64,000 nt of DNA from CATQGW01 sp965262235. Its GTDB lineage: Bacteria; Chloroflexota; Dehalococcoidia; Bin125. The notes below the pieces were generated by a model. That model saw only the letters and a list, made by a program, of their open reading frames with translations, had not been told where the DNA came from and ran no database searches. Numbering within the stretch: position 1 is the stretch's first letter; each line of letters starts with the position of its first letter. Made by a program: the position numbers and the translations under genes. The stretch is taken from the NCBI GenBank assembly GCA_965262235.1, contig OZ253504.1, forward strand, positions 2,604,001-2,668,000. The letters run 5' to 3'. This document shows positions 34,947 through 43,219 of the stretch, piece after piece.

Positions 34947-35033
34947 ACGAGGACTCGGCGCGGGACTGGGGAGCGACGGCGGGCTGACGGGGCGATGCCT
35001 CTATCCTGAACGCAATCACGCACGCAGCTCCCC

Positions 35034-35978
35034 ATGAAACGGACAGCGAACATGCCAGTTGACCCTGCCGCTCAGGTGTTGCTTGACCAGCTTGCGGAAG
35101 CCGGCGGGCCCGACATCTCAGAACAGACCCCCGAGGAAGCCCGCGCGATGATCGAGGGCTTCGCGATGATGCAGCTCGGCGCCCCCGAGCCGCCCATCGT
35201 CTTCGACCGCACGGTGCCCGGCCCCGCCGGCGACATCCCTGTCCGCGTCTACGCGGCCGAAGGCGACAACCTGCCGGTGCTCGTCTTCTTCCACGGCGGC
35301 GGCTGGGTCGTCGGCAACATCGTGTCGCACGACGGCGTCTGCAAGCAGCTGCTGGCCGAGCTCGGCGACGCGGTCGTCGTGGCCGTCGACTACCGCCTGG
35401 CGCCCGAGCACAAGTACCCCGCGGCGGCCGACGATTGCTACGCCGCGACGGCGTGGGTCGCCGAGAACGCCGACCAGATCGGGGGCGACGGCTCGCGGGT
35501 CGCGGTCTGCGGCGATAGCGCGGGTGGCAACCTCTCAGCCGTCGTGGCCCAGATGGCGCGCGACAAGGGCGGCCCCGCGATCGCCGCGCAGATTCTGCAC
35601 GTGCCGGTGACCGACCACAACTATGACCGCCCTTCTTACAGCGACAACGCTGAGGGCTATCTGCTCACGCGCGCCAGCATGGTCTGGTTCTGGGACCACT
35701 ACCTGTCCAGCGCGGAACAGGGCCAGGAGGCCTACGCCTCGCCGCTGCAGGCCGACGACCTCTCCAACCTCGCCCCGGCGCTGGTCCAGACGGCCGAGTA
35801 CGATCCGCTGCGCGACGAGGGCGAAGCCTATGCCGCGGCGCTGACCGAGGCCGGCAACGAGGTGACGGTGCGTCGCTACGACGGGCAGATTCACGATCCG
35901 CTGATGATGTTCGCGATCAATCCCGCCGGGCTCGAAGCGCTCAAGGAAGCCGCCGAGTTCGTGACCTCGCGCTGGTAA
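35034..35978 (+). CDS. HSL-type alpha/beta hydrolase (esterase), tandem copy 1
   Basis: Carboxylesterase of 314 aa. HGGGW at 87-91, DYRLAPEHKYPAAADD near 119, nucleophile S162 in CGDSAGGNLS, acid in AEYDPLRDEG. The histidine region reads GQIHDPLMM where most relatives have IHGF. Second ATG at 35052 (MPVDPA) could be the true start. The TATCCT hexamer at 35002 gives a possible -10. It is 60% like the next gene by eye and both sit on the same strand 70 bp apart, so they arose by tandem duplication. Likely hydrolyses short-chain esters. Confidence 0.9.
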   Translation: MKRTANMPVDPAAQVLLDQLAEAGGPDISEQTPEEARAMIEGFAMMQLGAPEPPIVFDRTVPGPAGDIPVRVYAAEGDNLPVLVFFHGGGWVVGNIVSHDGVCKQLLAELGDAVVVAVDYRLAPEHKYPAAADDCYAATAWVAENADQIGGDGSRVAVCGDSAGGNLSAVVAQMARDKGGPAIAAQILHVPVTDHNYDRPSYSDNAEGYLLTRASMVWFWDHYLSSAEQGQEAYASPLQADDLSNLAPALVQTAEYDPLRDEGEAYAAALTEAGNEVTVRRYDGQIHDPLMMFAINPAGLEALKEAAEFVTSRW

Positions 35979-36017
35979 CCGAGCGCTGGTAATCACGCGC
36001 TGCTAATCACCCTCCGG
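35972..36017 (+). repeat. Short imperfect tandem repeats between the paired esterases
   Basis: Units of about 14-16 bp: GCGCTGGTAACCGA, GCGCTGGTAATCAC, GCGCTGCTAATCAC, then the partial CTCCGGTAACCA. The first unit contains the last codons and stop of the upstream esterase. Three copies are clear by eye; a role as attenuator or protein site is unknown. Confidence 0.6.
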
Positions 36018-36048
36018 TAACCACCGGGGCCAGACGTTGGGCTGACCG

Positions 36049-36975
36049 ATGCCAATCACCGCTGAAGTGCAGGAGATTCTCAAGCTGCGCGCCGCGGCGC
36101 CGGCGATGCACACGCTCTCCGTCGAGGAAGCGCGCATTTCGTCCGCCGCCGGGCGTATTCAACCCGACCCGCCGGAGCCCGTCGCCCGCATCGAAGACTT
36201 CACGATTCCCGGCCCCGCGGGTGACATCCCGGTGCGGCTCTACTCGCCCGATCCCGATACCCAACTACCCGCCGTGGTGTACTACCACGGCGGCGGGTGG
36301 GTGGTCGGCGACCTCGACTCGCACGATCCGCTCTGCCGCGCGCTCGCCAACCGAGCGAACGTGGTCGTGCTGTCCGTGCACTACCGTCTCGCCCCCGAGC
36401 ACAAATACCCCGCCGCAGCCGACGATTCGTACGCAGCCGCGCAATGGGTCAGCGAGCACGGCGCGGAGATCGGGGCCGACGGCTCACGGATCGTTGTCTG
36501 CGGCGACAGCGCCGGCGGCAACCTCTCGGCGGTCGTTTCGCTCATGGCCCGCGACCGCGGCGGCCCCGGACTGCGCGGGCAGGTGCTGATCTACCCGGTC
36601 ACGAACCTCGACTTCGGGACCGACTCCTACCGCGACAACGGCGACGGCTCGAAGGGGCTGTCGGAAGACGGCATGCGCTGGTTCTGGCAGCACTACGTCC
36701 GCACGCAGTCCGAAGGCTTCGAGCCCTACGCCTCGCCGCTACGCGCCGACACGATCGCCGACCTGCCTCCCGCCCTGGTGATCACCGCTGAATACGACGC
36801 GCTTCGTGACGAAGGCGAGCTCTATGCGGATCGCCTCGAGCGCGGCGGCGTCACGACCCAACTCACGCGCTACGACGGCGTGATCCACGGGTTCGTGGGC
36901 ATGTTCGCGGCGGTGCCCGAGGGCAACACGGCGGTGAATCAGATCGCCGAGTTTCTCAAGGAGACGCTCGCCTGA
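36049..36975 (+). CDS. HSL-type alpha/beta hydrolase (esterase), tandem copy 2
   Basis: 308 aa, closest relative of the upstream esterase. HGGGW at 80-84, YRLAPEHKYPAAADD near 112, nucleophile S154 in CGDSAGGNLS, acid in AEYDALRDEG, His in GVIHGFVGMF (the usual IHGF is kept here, unlike copy 1). The N-terminal cap region differs from copy 1 (residues 1-50), which probably changes substrate choice. No clear ribosome binding site; the leader contains GGGGCCAGACGTTGGGC. Converges with the epoxide-hydrolase-like gene after 7 bp. Confidence 0.9.
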   Translation: MPITAEVQEILKLRAAAPAMHTLSVEEARISSAAGRIQPDPPEPVARIEDFTIPGPAGDIPVRLYSPDPDTQLPAVVYYHGGGWVVGDLDSHDPLCRALANRANVVVLSVHYRLAPEHKYPAAADDSYAAAQWVSEHGAEIGADGSRIVVCGDSAGGNLSAVVSLMARDRGGPGLRGQVLIYPVTNLDFGTDSYRDNGDGSKGLSEDGMRWFWQHYVRTQSEGFEPYASPLRADTIADLPPALVITAEYDALRDEGELYADRLERGGVTTQLTRYDGVIHGFVGMFAAVPEGNTAVNQIAEFLKETLA

Positions 36976-36982
36976 GCGACGG

Positions 36983-37357
36983 CTAGTCGGCTAGCTGAGC
37001 CTGGAAGGCGGCAGCGTCGAAATAGTCGCGCCAGCGCGCGATCTTGCCGTCGCGCAGCTCGAAGACGCCGCAGACCTGCCCTGCGACCTCCTTGCCGCGC
37101 ATGTGAAAGCGGTCGATGCGCTCGTTCAGCACGACATCGCCATCGACGGCCTGGTAGACGATCTCCCAGCCGCGCGAGGTCAGCCCCGCCACGCCGGCCA
37201 GCGCTTCGCGCACCGCTTCGATGCCCTCGGCGGGGGCCATCGGCATGTTGTGGTAGACGGCGTCGTCGGTGAAGTAGCTGGCGAGCGTGTCGACGTCGGG
37301 GTGCTCGACATCCCACTCCCTGATGAATGCAGTCACGACCTCTTCGGGCGTAGCCAT
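36983..37357 (-). CDS. SnoaL/limonene-epoxide-hydrolase-like protein
   Basis: NTF2-fold protein of 124 aa in the limonene-1,2-epoxide hydrolase family. The family's core is visible in FIREWDVEHPDVDTLASYFTDD near 12, ERIDRFHMRG near 78 and ELRDGKIARWRDYFD near 100 (the Asp/Arg/Asp set of LEH enzymes sits in these strands). It is the last gene of the operon with the LLM at 37388, so an epoxide or hydroxylated product of that enzyme is a plausible substrate. An in-frame ATG at 37384 would add nine residues; GAGAGG before 37357 supports the shorter form. Confidence 0.78.
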   Translation of the reverse strand: MATPEEVVTAFIREWDVEHPDVDTLASYFTDDAVYHNMPMAPAEGIEAVREALAGVAGLTSRGWEIVYQAVDGDVVLNERIDRFHMRGKEVAGQVCGVFELRDGKIARWRDYFDAAAFQAQLAD

Positions 37358-37384
37358 GCCATTGCCTCTCGGTTGCAGGGTCAA

Positions 37385-37390
37385 AGTCTA
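37385..37390 (-). promoter_or_regulatory. Putative -10 TAGACT embedded in the LLM stop codon
   Basis: Minus-strand TAGACT begins with the TAG stop of the LLM gene (37388-37390) and lies 27 nt before the chosen start of the NTF2-fold gene. Like 18164 and 21162, the stop codon forms the first three bases of the hexamer. Confidence 0.4.
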
Positions 37391-38440
37391 GAGATTGCTC
37401 TGGGCCAGCTCGGCCATCAGCTCCAGCGCATCGGGCTGCTCGCTGTTGACGGTGACGCCGGTGATGTAGCTGTCGGCCCAGGCGCGGTAGCGCTCGCGGA
37501 TCCGCGCCGGCGGGCCGACCAGCGACTGTTCGTCGAGGAAGTCGTCGGGGACCGCTTCCATCGCCTCCGCCTTGCGGCCGGCCATGTAGAGCTCCTGGAT
37601 CCGCTCGGCCGCCTCGCCGTAGCCGCGCCGAATCATCGACATCTTGTGGAAGTTGAGCGTGCGGTGGCCCATGCCGCCGACGTACAGAGCGACGTTCGGC
37701 TTCATCTTGCGCAACGCGCTGCCGACATCGTCGGTCAGCTCAACGGTGCAGGATGCCTGAACCTCGAAGTCGGACCAGCCTTTCGGCTGTCCGGTCTTCG
37801 CCTCGGCGCGGCGGAAGCCTTCTTCGATCCAGGGCACAAACAGATCGGCGTTGTGCGGCGTCAGCCCGAGCGGAAGCCAGCCGTCGGCGATCTCGGCGGT
37901 CAGCTTGACGTTGGCCTCGGCGCCGGTGCCCAGCCAGATGGGGATGTGCGGGTTCATGTGCAGAATCGAGCGCAGCGGCTTGGCCAGTCCGCTGCTGCCG
38001 GGGCCGTCGTACGGCAGCGAAATCTCCTTGCCGTCGTGTGTGACTGGCGCTTCGCGAGCGAGGATCTTGCGGATGATCGCCACATAGTCGCGAATCCTCG
38101 GGTTGGGCCGACCCCACGGCTGGCCATACCAGCCTTCGACGATCTGCGGGCCGGACACGCCAATCCCGACGATGACGCGGTCGTGACCAGCCAGGGCGTC
38201 GATCGTCGCCGCGGTCATCGCGGCGTTGGCCGGTGTGCGGGCGGCCAACTGGATGACGCCCGTGCCCAGCCGAATTCGCGCGGTCAGCGCCGCCGCGTAG
38301 GCCAGCGGCGAGAACGCGTCGGAGCCGTAGGCCTCGGCGGTCCAGATCGAGTCGTAGCCGAGCGCCTCCGCGCTCTGAATCTGTTCGATGGGCAGCCGCA
38401 TGTCGGCGCCCGAATAGCCGAGCGCGAGTCCGAGTTTCAT
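37388..38440 (-). CDS. LLM class F420-dependent oxidoreductase-like
   Basis: TIM-barrel oxidoreductase of 350 aa resembling mycobacterial Rv3520c-type F420-dependent enzymes. Blocks: KLGLALGYSGADMRLPIEQI, ALGYDSIWTAEAYGSDAFSP near 31, RIRLGTGVIQLAARTPANAAM near 55 and DRVIVGIGVSGPQIVEGWYG near 86. The cofactor (F420 or FMN) is inferred from family resemblance. It sits 34 bp downstream of the VOC gene and 3 bp upstream of the NTF2-fold gene in the same minus-strand operon as the M20 hydrolase and SDR. Confidence 0.88.
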   Translation of the reverse strand: MKLGLALGYSGADMRLPIEQIQSAEALGYDSIWTAEAYGSDAFSPLAYAAALTARIRLGTGVIQLAARTPANAAMTAATIDALAGHDRVIVGIGVSGPQIVEGWYGQPWGRPNPRIRDYVAIIRKILAREAPVTHDGKEISLPYDGPGSSGLAKPLRSILHMNPHIPIWLGTGAEANVKLTAEIADGWLPLGLTPHNADLFVPWIEEGFRRAEAKTGQPKGWSDFEVQASCTVELTDDVGSALRKMKPNVALYVGGMGHRTLNFHKMSMIRRGYGEAAERIQELYMAGRKAEAMEAVPDDFLDEQSLVGPPARIRERYRAWADSYITGVTVNSEQPDALELMAELAQSNL

Positions 38441-38474
38441 TCGCGTCGTCCTTTCAAGTTGGCTGTGGAGTCGA

Positions 38475-39098
38475 TCAGCTCAAGGTGATTCGCCCCTTGG
38501 GGCCTTCGATGATCGCGATCAGCGCTGGCGCGTCGCCCTGCTCCACGCGCAGCTCCACGCCCAGCGCCGCCAACGCCTGCTGCACGGCCGCACGGTCCGG
38601 ATGCACGCCGTGGAAGTCGACCAGGTGGCAGCCTTTCACGGCGGTCTCGCTCGGGTGCAGGGCGTCGCCCCAATCGATCATGAATGGGACGAGGCCATCC
38701 ATCAGCGGCGGCCAGCCGCTGATGCTCAGGCGCCAGTCGAGTCGTGTGCCGTCGGCCAGCACGCGGCCCAGCGGTTGCACCGTGCCGAGGTCATAGCCCG
38801 CCGCTCGGGCCGCTTCAACCCGCTGCTCGATCTCCGCGCCGGCCTTTGCGCACCAGTGCGCGACCTTCGTCTGATCGGTCAGGTGCATGCCGAACGGCAG
38901 CGGTCCCTCATGGCCGGCCTGCTGCGGATCCGGACCGATGATTTCGATGTAGGCGCCATCCTGCAGCGCGACGAGGTGGTTGTAGACACCGCGGCCCTCG
39001 AAGCGACCGCCCAGCTCCGCGTACACGCCCGTCGCCGCCTCGAATGCCGCGACCGAGGCCTGCACGTCCTGCGAGGCCAGCACGATGTGGTCGATCAT
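38475..39098 (-). CDS. VOC/glyoxalase-like domain protein
   Basis: 207-aa protein with two betaalphabetabetabeta modules. The first starts MIDHIVLASQDVQASVAAFE and the second carries CHLVDFHGVHPDRAAVQQAL near 162. The layout fits the glyoxalase-like PF13468 family. Candidate metal or ligand residues are H4, E86-region and H162. The function is not known; many are lyases or dioxygenases acting on ring-cleavage products. The ATG overlaps the M20 gene stop by one base (TGATG), which fixes the start and the operon. Confidence 0.82.
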   Translation of the reverse strand: MIDHIVLASQDVQASVAAFEAATGVYAELGGRFEGRGVYNHLVALQDGAYIEIIGPDPQQAGHEGPLPFGMHLTDQTKVAHWCAKAGAEIEQRVEAARAAGYDLGTVQPLGRVLADGTRLDWRLSISGWPPLMDGLVPFMIDWGDALHPSETAVKGCHLVDFHGVHPDRAAVQQALAALGVELRVEQGDAPALIAIIEGPKGRITLS

Positions 39099-40297
39099 CA
39101 GGTCGTCATCCTCCCGTGCGCGGCTTCAAAGGCCGCTTGTGTCTGTTCCCTGAGCTCCGCGTCGCTGAGCCAATCGAGCGCCGTCAGTGTCATTGCCCGA
39201 GCGGCGCGCAGCGTGGCGTCGTGGGCGCTGTCGCTGGCGGCGGCCGCGGTGAACCCGGCGGTGTGATTCCCCGCATCGGCCTCGATTGCGTAGATCGGGT
39301 GCAGGCTGGGCAGCACGTGCGAGACGTTGCCCATGTCGGTGCTCCCGAAGCCACCGGGCGCCGGGCCCGCGAGGTCGAGCGCACGCACACCCTCGCGTTC
39401 CGACCAGTGGCGCCCGAACAGGTCGTGCAGCACCGAGTTTGAGGCGAGGTCGCTGTAGCGCGGCCCGAGCCAGGTCAGCGTCATCGCTGTTTCGGTCGCC
39501 TCAGCAGCGCCACGGAAGCAGGCTTCGACGCGTTGGCACATCTCGTCAAGCAATCCCTCGCGCGGCGCGCGCACGTAGAACTCCGCGGCGGCGCGGTCGG
39601 GGATGATGTTCGGTTTGTCGCCGCCGTGGTGAATCACCCCGTGAATCCGCACCTCGGGACGCGACTGCTGGCGCAGTAAACCGATCGCCTGGTAGGCCAG
39701 CACGAACGCGTCGAGCGCGTTGCGCCCTTCCCAGGGCGCGGCTGCGGCGTGCGCGTTGCGGCCGGTGAACTCGACCATGCAGGTGTCGATCGCCAGGACG
39801 GGCGGGCTCAGCAGGTCCGCTGTGCCGGGATGGACCATCAGCGCCGCGCCGACGCCCTCGAAGGCGCCCTCATCGATCAGCCGAATCTTGCCTCCGCCAC
39901 CCTCTTCAGCGGGCGAGCCGAGCACGCGGACGCGCCCCTCGATCCCGGTTGCATCGAGCGCGGCCGCGAGGCCGAGGCCGGCCGCGACGCCCGCCATCGC
40001 GATGAGATTGTGCCCGCAGGCGTGGCCGATCTCCGGCAGCGCGTCGTATTCACACAGCACGCTGATGCACGGCCCGCCGGCGCCGTGCTCGGCCTGGAAC
40101 GCGGTCTCCATGCCGTAGGCCCCGCGTTGCACCGCCCACGAGTTCGCCTCGAGGAAGTCCGTCAACACGCCATGCGCGTGAGTCTCTTGGTAGTTCTCCT
40201 GCGGATGCGCGTGGATGTCGAGGCTGAGCGCCCGCAGCGCATCGGACGCGCCGTCGATCGCTCGGGTCGCGGCCTGCTCGCCGCTCGCTGCGCTCAT
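39098..40297 (-). CDS. M20 family amidohydrolase (metallopeptidase/aminoacylase-like)
   Basis: Zinc amidohydrolase of 399 aa, hydrolysing N-acyl amino acids or similar amides. M20 ligand blocks: EIGHACGHNLIAMAG near 95 (H and C/H cluster), SPAEEGGGGKIRLIDEG near 130 (EE pair), MVHPGTADLL near 154, GNHTAGF near the end. FTGRNAHAAAAPWEGRNAL near 180 is the lid-domain signature of aminobenzoyl-glutamate-type hydrolases. The start ATG (40295-40297) overlaps the SDR stop (ATGA), so only the part after 40297 is spurious. Second gene of the SDR/M20/VOC/LLM/NTF2 operon. Confidence 0.92.
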   Translation of the reverse strand: MSAASGEQAATRAIDGASDALRALSLDIHAHPQENYQETHAHGVLTDFLEANSWAVQRGAYGMETAFQAEHGAGGPCISVLCEYDALPEIGHACGHNLIAMAGVAAGLGLAAALDATGIEGRVRVLGSPAEEGGGGKIRLIDEGAFEGVGAALMVHPGTADLLSPPVLAIDTCMVEFTGRNAHAAAAPWEGRNALDAFVLAYQAIGLLRQQSRPEVRIHGVIHHGGDKPNIIPDRAAAEFYVRAPREGLLDEMCQRVEACFRGAAEATETAMTLTWLGPRYSDLASNSVLHDLFGRHWSEREGVRALDLAGPAPGGFGSTDMGNVSHVLPSLHPIYAIEADAGNHTAGFTAAAASDSAHDATLRAARAMTLTALDWLSDAELREQTQAAFEAAHGRMTT

Positions 40298-41112
40298 TCC
40301 GTAAACCAGCCGCCGTCGGGGTGAATGATCTCGCCGGTGACGTATGACGATTCTTCGCTGGCCAGCCACAGCGCCGTGTTCGCGATCTCGCGCGGCTGGC
40401 CGAAACGCTTCATCGGCGTCAGCGAGAGCACCCACTGGTTGAGCGGCTCGTCGCCCTGGATCGCAGCGGTCATCGGCGTCTCGATGAAGCCCGGGCCGAT
40501 CGCGTTGACCCGGATGCCGTCCTGCACCAGTTCCTGTGCCAACACCTTGGTCAGCATCCAGACGCCCGCCTTCGAGACGCAGTAGTTGGCGGCTCCGGCC
40601 ATCGGGAACTTGGCCATGATCGAGGCGATGTTGATGATCGCGCCGCCGTTGCCCAGCTCGACCATCCGCCGCGCGCAAGCGCGGTCGGTCAGCATCACGC
40701 CGGTGAGGTTGACCGCCATCACCTTTTCCCACTGCTCAATCTCTTGATTGGCGATGAACGACGCCGTGCGGTCGGGTCCCAGCTCCTGCGCCTCGCCGCT
40801 CACGTACTCCGCGTTCGAGACGCCTGCGGCGGCGACCACCACGTCGAGCCGGCCGAATTCCGCGACGGCGCGGTCGGCCAGCGCCTCGTTGTCGGCCTCC
40901 GACGATGTGTCGCAGCCGATCACCACGGCGCGCCGTCCGAGCGCCTCAACTGCGGCGACCGTGTCGGCTGATCGGTCGGGCAGCAGGTCTGCGAGCAGGA
41001 CATCGGCGCCCTCCTCTGCGAAGCGAATTGCGCACGCGGCGCCGATCCCGCTCGCACCCCCGGTGATGACCGCGGCTTTGCCGGCGAGGGCTCCCGTTGG
41101 TTCGTCCGCCAT
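40294..41112 (-). CDS. SDR family oxidoreductase, first gene of the catabolic operon
   Basis: 272-aa classical SDR. TGGASGIG at 17-24, the NNAG position reads AAAG (91-97), S164, Y177 and K181 (NYCVSKAG) form the active site, and PGFIETPMT near 210 precedes the lid. A ~25-residue insertion (VSGEAQELGPDRTASF) before the alphaE helix is unusual and may shape substrate choice. AGGAGG stands ahead of the ATG. The operon continues with the M20 hydrolase, VOC, LLM and NTF2-fold genes, suggesting one pathway for a hydroxylated or amide substrate. A cluster of short repeats separates it from korA. Confidence 0.9.
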   Translation of the reverse strand: MADEPTGALAGKAAVITGGASGIGAACAIRFAEEGADVLLADLLPDRSADTVAAVEALGRRAVVIGCDTSSEADNEALADRAVAEFGRLDVVVAAAGVSNAEYVSGEAQELGPDRTASFIANQEIEQWEKVMAVNLTGVMLTDRACARRMVELGNGGAIINIASIMAKFPMAGAANYCVSKAGVWMLTKVLAQELVQDGIRVNAIGPGFIETPMTAAIQGDEPLNQWVLSLTPMKRFGQPREIANTALWLASEESSYVTGEIIHPDGGWFTE

Positions 41113-41176
41113 GTTCGCCTCCTGCGCTGCATTGCGTTCGGATTACACAAGCCGATGTTAGTCCTGCCCCTGATCG

Positions 41177-41202
41177 CCTGCACGTGCTTGCAGGAGTATG
41201 AT
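41177..41202 (+). promoter_or_regulatory. Putative korA promoter with an inverted repeat next to the -10
   Basis: CCTGCA (41177-41182) and TGCAGG (41189-41194) form a perfect 6-bp inverted repeat with a 6-bp gap, immediately before TATGAT (41197-41202), a good -10. The repeat would cover the region between -35 and -10 and looks like an operator for a dimeric regulator. The korA start is 131 nt downstream, leaving a long leader. Confidence 0.45.
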
Positions 41203-41227
41203 CGTGTTGCTCGGTTCCGCGTGCAAG

Positions 41228-41254
41228 ACGCCGCCCCCCACTGTGTGGCGGCGT
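41228..41254 (+). promoter_or_regulatory. Stem-loop in the korA leader
   Basis: ACGCCGCC (41228-41235) pairs perfectly with GGCGGCGT (41247-41254) around an 11-nt loop. There is no T-run after it, so it is not a typical terminator; attenuation, mRNA stabilisation or protein binding are possible. It lies between the promoter-like site and the korA start. Confidence 0.4.
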
Positions 41255-41332
41255 GGAGGCCCTTGATGCCTCGTCGCCCACTCATCATCTTGAGCGTCGC
41301 GCACCTGATTCGCCTTGGGAGGCCGGTCACTG

Positions 41333-43189
41333 ATGCCTGAGTCGTCGTCCGATATCGCATCCCCGGTCATTGAGCGCGAACGCGTCACTGTGCGCTTCGC
41401 GGGAGACTCCGGCGACGGCATGCAGCTCGCTGGGAATCGATTCGCCGACGCCACTGCCGTCTTCGGCAACGACTTCAGCACGTTGCCGGACTTCCCTGCC
41501 GAAATTCGTGCGCCCGCGGGCTCGCTGGCCGGCGTCAGCTCGTTCCAGATCTCGTTCGCGCAGCACCAGATCTTCACCCCGGGCGACGAGCCCGACACGC
41601 TGGTCGCGATGAACCCCGCAGCGCTCAAGTCGCACCTCAACGCGCTGATTCGCGGCGGCCTGCTCGTCGTCAACAAGGATGCGTTCACCAACGCCAACCT
41701 CAAGAAGGCCGGCTATCCGACCAATCCGCTGACGGATGGCTCACTTGACGGCTTCCGAATCATCGAAGCGCCGGTCACCACCGCGGCTGTCGCGGCCGTG
41801 AATGACCTGGGGCTCTCCACCCAGCATTCTGAGCGGACCAAGAACTTCTTCGCCCTCGGGCTCGTGTACTGGCTCTACGACCGCGACCTCGAGCCGACGC
41901 TCAACTGGATCGAAGAGCGCTTCGGCCGGGTGCCCAACCTCGCCGAGGCCAACCGTCGCGCGCTGTTCGCCGGCCACGCCTACGGCGAGACGACGGAAAT
42001 CGCCGACGCGCACGTGCGCGTACCGCCGGCCCAGCTGCGACCCGGCGAGTACCGCACGATCACCGGCAACCAGGCGCTCTCGATGGGCCTCGTGGCCGGC
42101 GCCCAACTCGCGGGCCTCGACCTCTTCTACGGCTCCTACCCGATCACGCCGGCCTCCGACGTGCTCGTCGATCTCGCCGCGCTGCGCAACTTCGGTGTCC
42201 GAACCTTCCAGGCTGAAGACGAAATCTCGGCTGTCGGCTCGGCTATCGGGGCCGCCTACGGCGGGGCGCTGGGCGTGACCGGCACCAGCGGTCCCGGCAT
42301 CGCGCTCAAGTCGGAGGCGATTGGCCTTGCCGTGATGACCGAGCTGCCGCTCGTCGTGCTTGACGTGCAGCGCTGCGGCCCCTCCACCGGGATGCCGACG
42401 AAGACCGAGCAAACCGACCTGCTGCAGGTGATGTTCGGCCGAAATGGCGAGAGCCCGCTCTGCGTGCTCGCCGCCAAAACGCCCGGCGACTGCTTCTACA
42501 TGGCGATCGAGGCCGTGCGGCTCGCGTTCCAGTTCGTCACACCGGTGATCCTGATGTCGGACACCTATCTGGCCAACACGGCCGAGCCCTGGCCCGTGCC
42601 CGATGTCTCGCAGTTGCCGCCGATCGACACCGGTTTCCACCGCGTCCAACGTGAGGACTTCCAGCCCTACCGCCGCGACCCGGAGACCCTAGCGCGGCAC
42701 TTTCAGCCTCCGGGCGTGGCTGGCATGACGCACCGCATCGGTGGGCTCGAGAAGGCCGATGTCACGGGCGACGTCTCCTACACGGCCGAAAACCACCAGC
42801 GCATGACCGATCTGCGCCAGGCCAAGATCGACGGCATCGCCGACTTCATCCCGGAGCTCGAAGTCGATGGCCCGACGACCGGCGAGCTGCTGGTGTTGTC
42901 CTGGGGCAGCACCTTCGGCGCGGCGTTCACCGCGGTGAATGAGGCGCGCAAGCAGGGCGCGGAGGTTGCGCATGCGCACCTCCAATACCTCAATCCGTTC
43001 CCGAGGAACCTCGGTCACGTGCTGAGCAACTACCGTAAGGTGCTGATTCCCGAGGCCAACACGGGGCAGCTGCGGATGCTGATCCGAGCCAAGTTCCTCG
43101 TCGACGCCAAGGGTCACAACGAGGTGACGGGTCTACCGCTTTCGGCGCGAAACGTCGAAGCAGCCATTCTCAGCGCTTACGGCAGCTGA
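41333..43189 (+). CDS. korA: 2-oxoacid:acceptor oxidoreductase subunit alpha (gamma-alpha fusion)
   Basis: Oxidative decarboxylation of 2-oxoglutarate or related 2-oxoacids to acyl-CoA with electrons passed to ferredoxin. The 618-aa protein starts with a gamma-type domain (VRFAGDSGDGMQLAGNRFAD to ~190), then the TPP pyrimidine domain from ~215 (GNQALSMGLVAGAQLAGLD) with SYPITPASDVLVDLA, QAEDEISAVGSAIGAAYGG and TGTSGPGIALKSEA. Length and domain order match KorA of bacterial KGOR. ATG at 41333 chosen with GGGAGG upstream; a TTG at 41315 is an alternative. Partner korB follows after 30 bp. Confidence 0.93.
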   Translation: MPESSSDIASPVIERERVTVRFAGDSGDGMQLAGNRFADATAVFGNDFSTLPDFPAEIRAPAGSLAGVSSFQISFAQHQIFTPGDEPDTLVAMNPAALKSHLNALIRGGLLVVNKDAFTNANLKKAGYPTNPLTDGSLDGFRIIEAPVTTAAVAAVNDLGLSTQHSERTKNFFALGLVYWLYDRDLEPTLNWIEERFGRVPNLAEANRRALFAGHAYGETTEIADAHVRVPPAQLRPGEYRTITGNQALSMGLVAGAQLAGLDLFYGSYPITPASDVLVDLAALRNFGVRTFQAEDEISAVGSAIGAAYGGALGVTGTSGPGIALKSEAIGLAVMTELPLVVLDVQRCGPSTGMPTKTEQTDLLQVMFGRNGESPLCVLAAKTPGDCFYMAIEAVRLAFQFVTPVILMSDTYLANTAEPWPVPDVSQLPPIDTGFHRVQREDFQPYRRDPETLARHFQPPGVAGMTHRIGGLEKADVTGDVSYTAENHQRMTDLRQAKIDGIADFIPELEVDGPTTGELLVLSWGSTFGAAFTAVNEARKQGAEVAHAHLQYLNPFPRNLGHVLSNYRKVLIPEANTGQLRMLIRAKFLVDAKGHNEVTGLPLSARNVEAAILSAYGS

Positions 43190-43219
43190 CGGCGATTTTG
43201 GGATAAGGGAGCACGAACC

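Noticed and set aside
40298..40732. N-terminal extension of the M20 hydrolase
   Set aside because: Reads inside the upstream SDR gene; the ATGA overlap at 40294-40297 gives the natural start.
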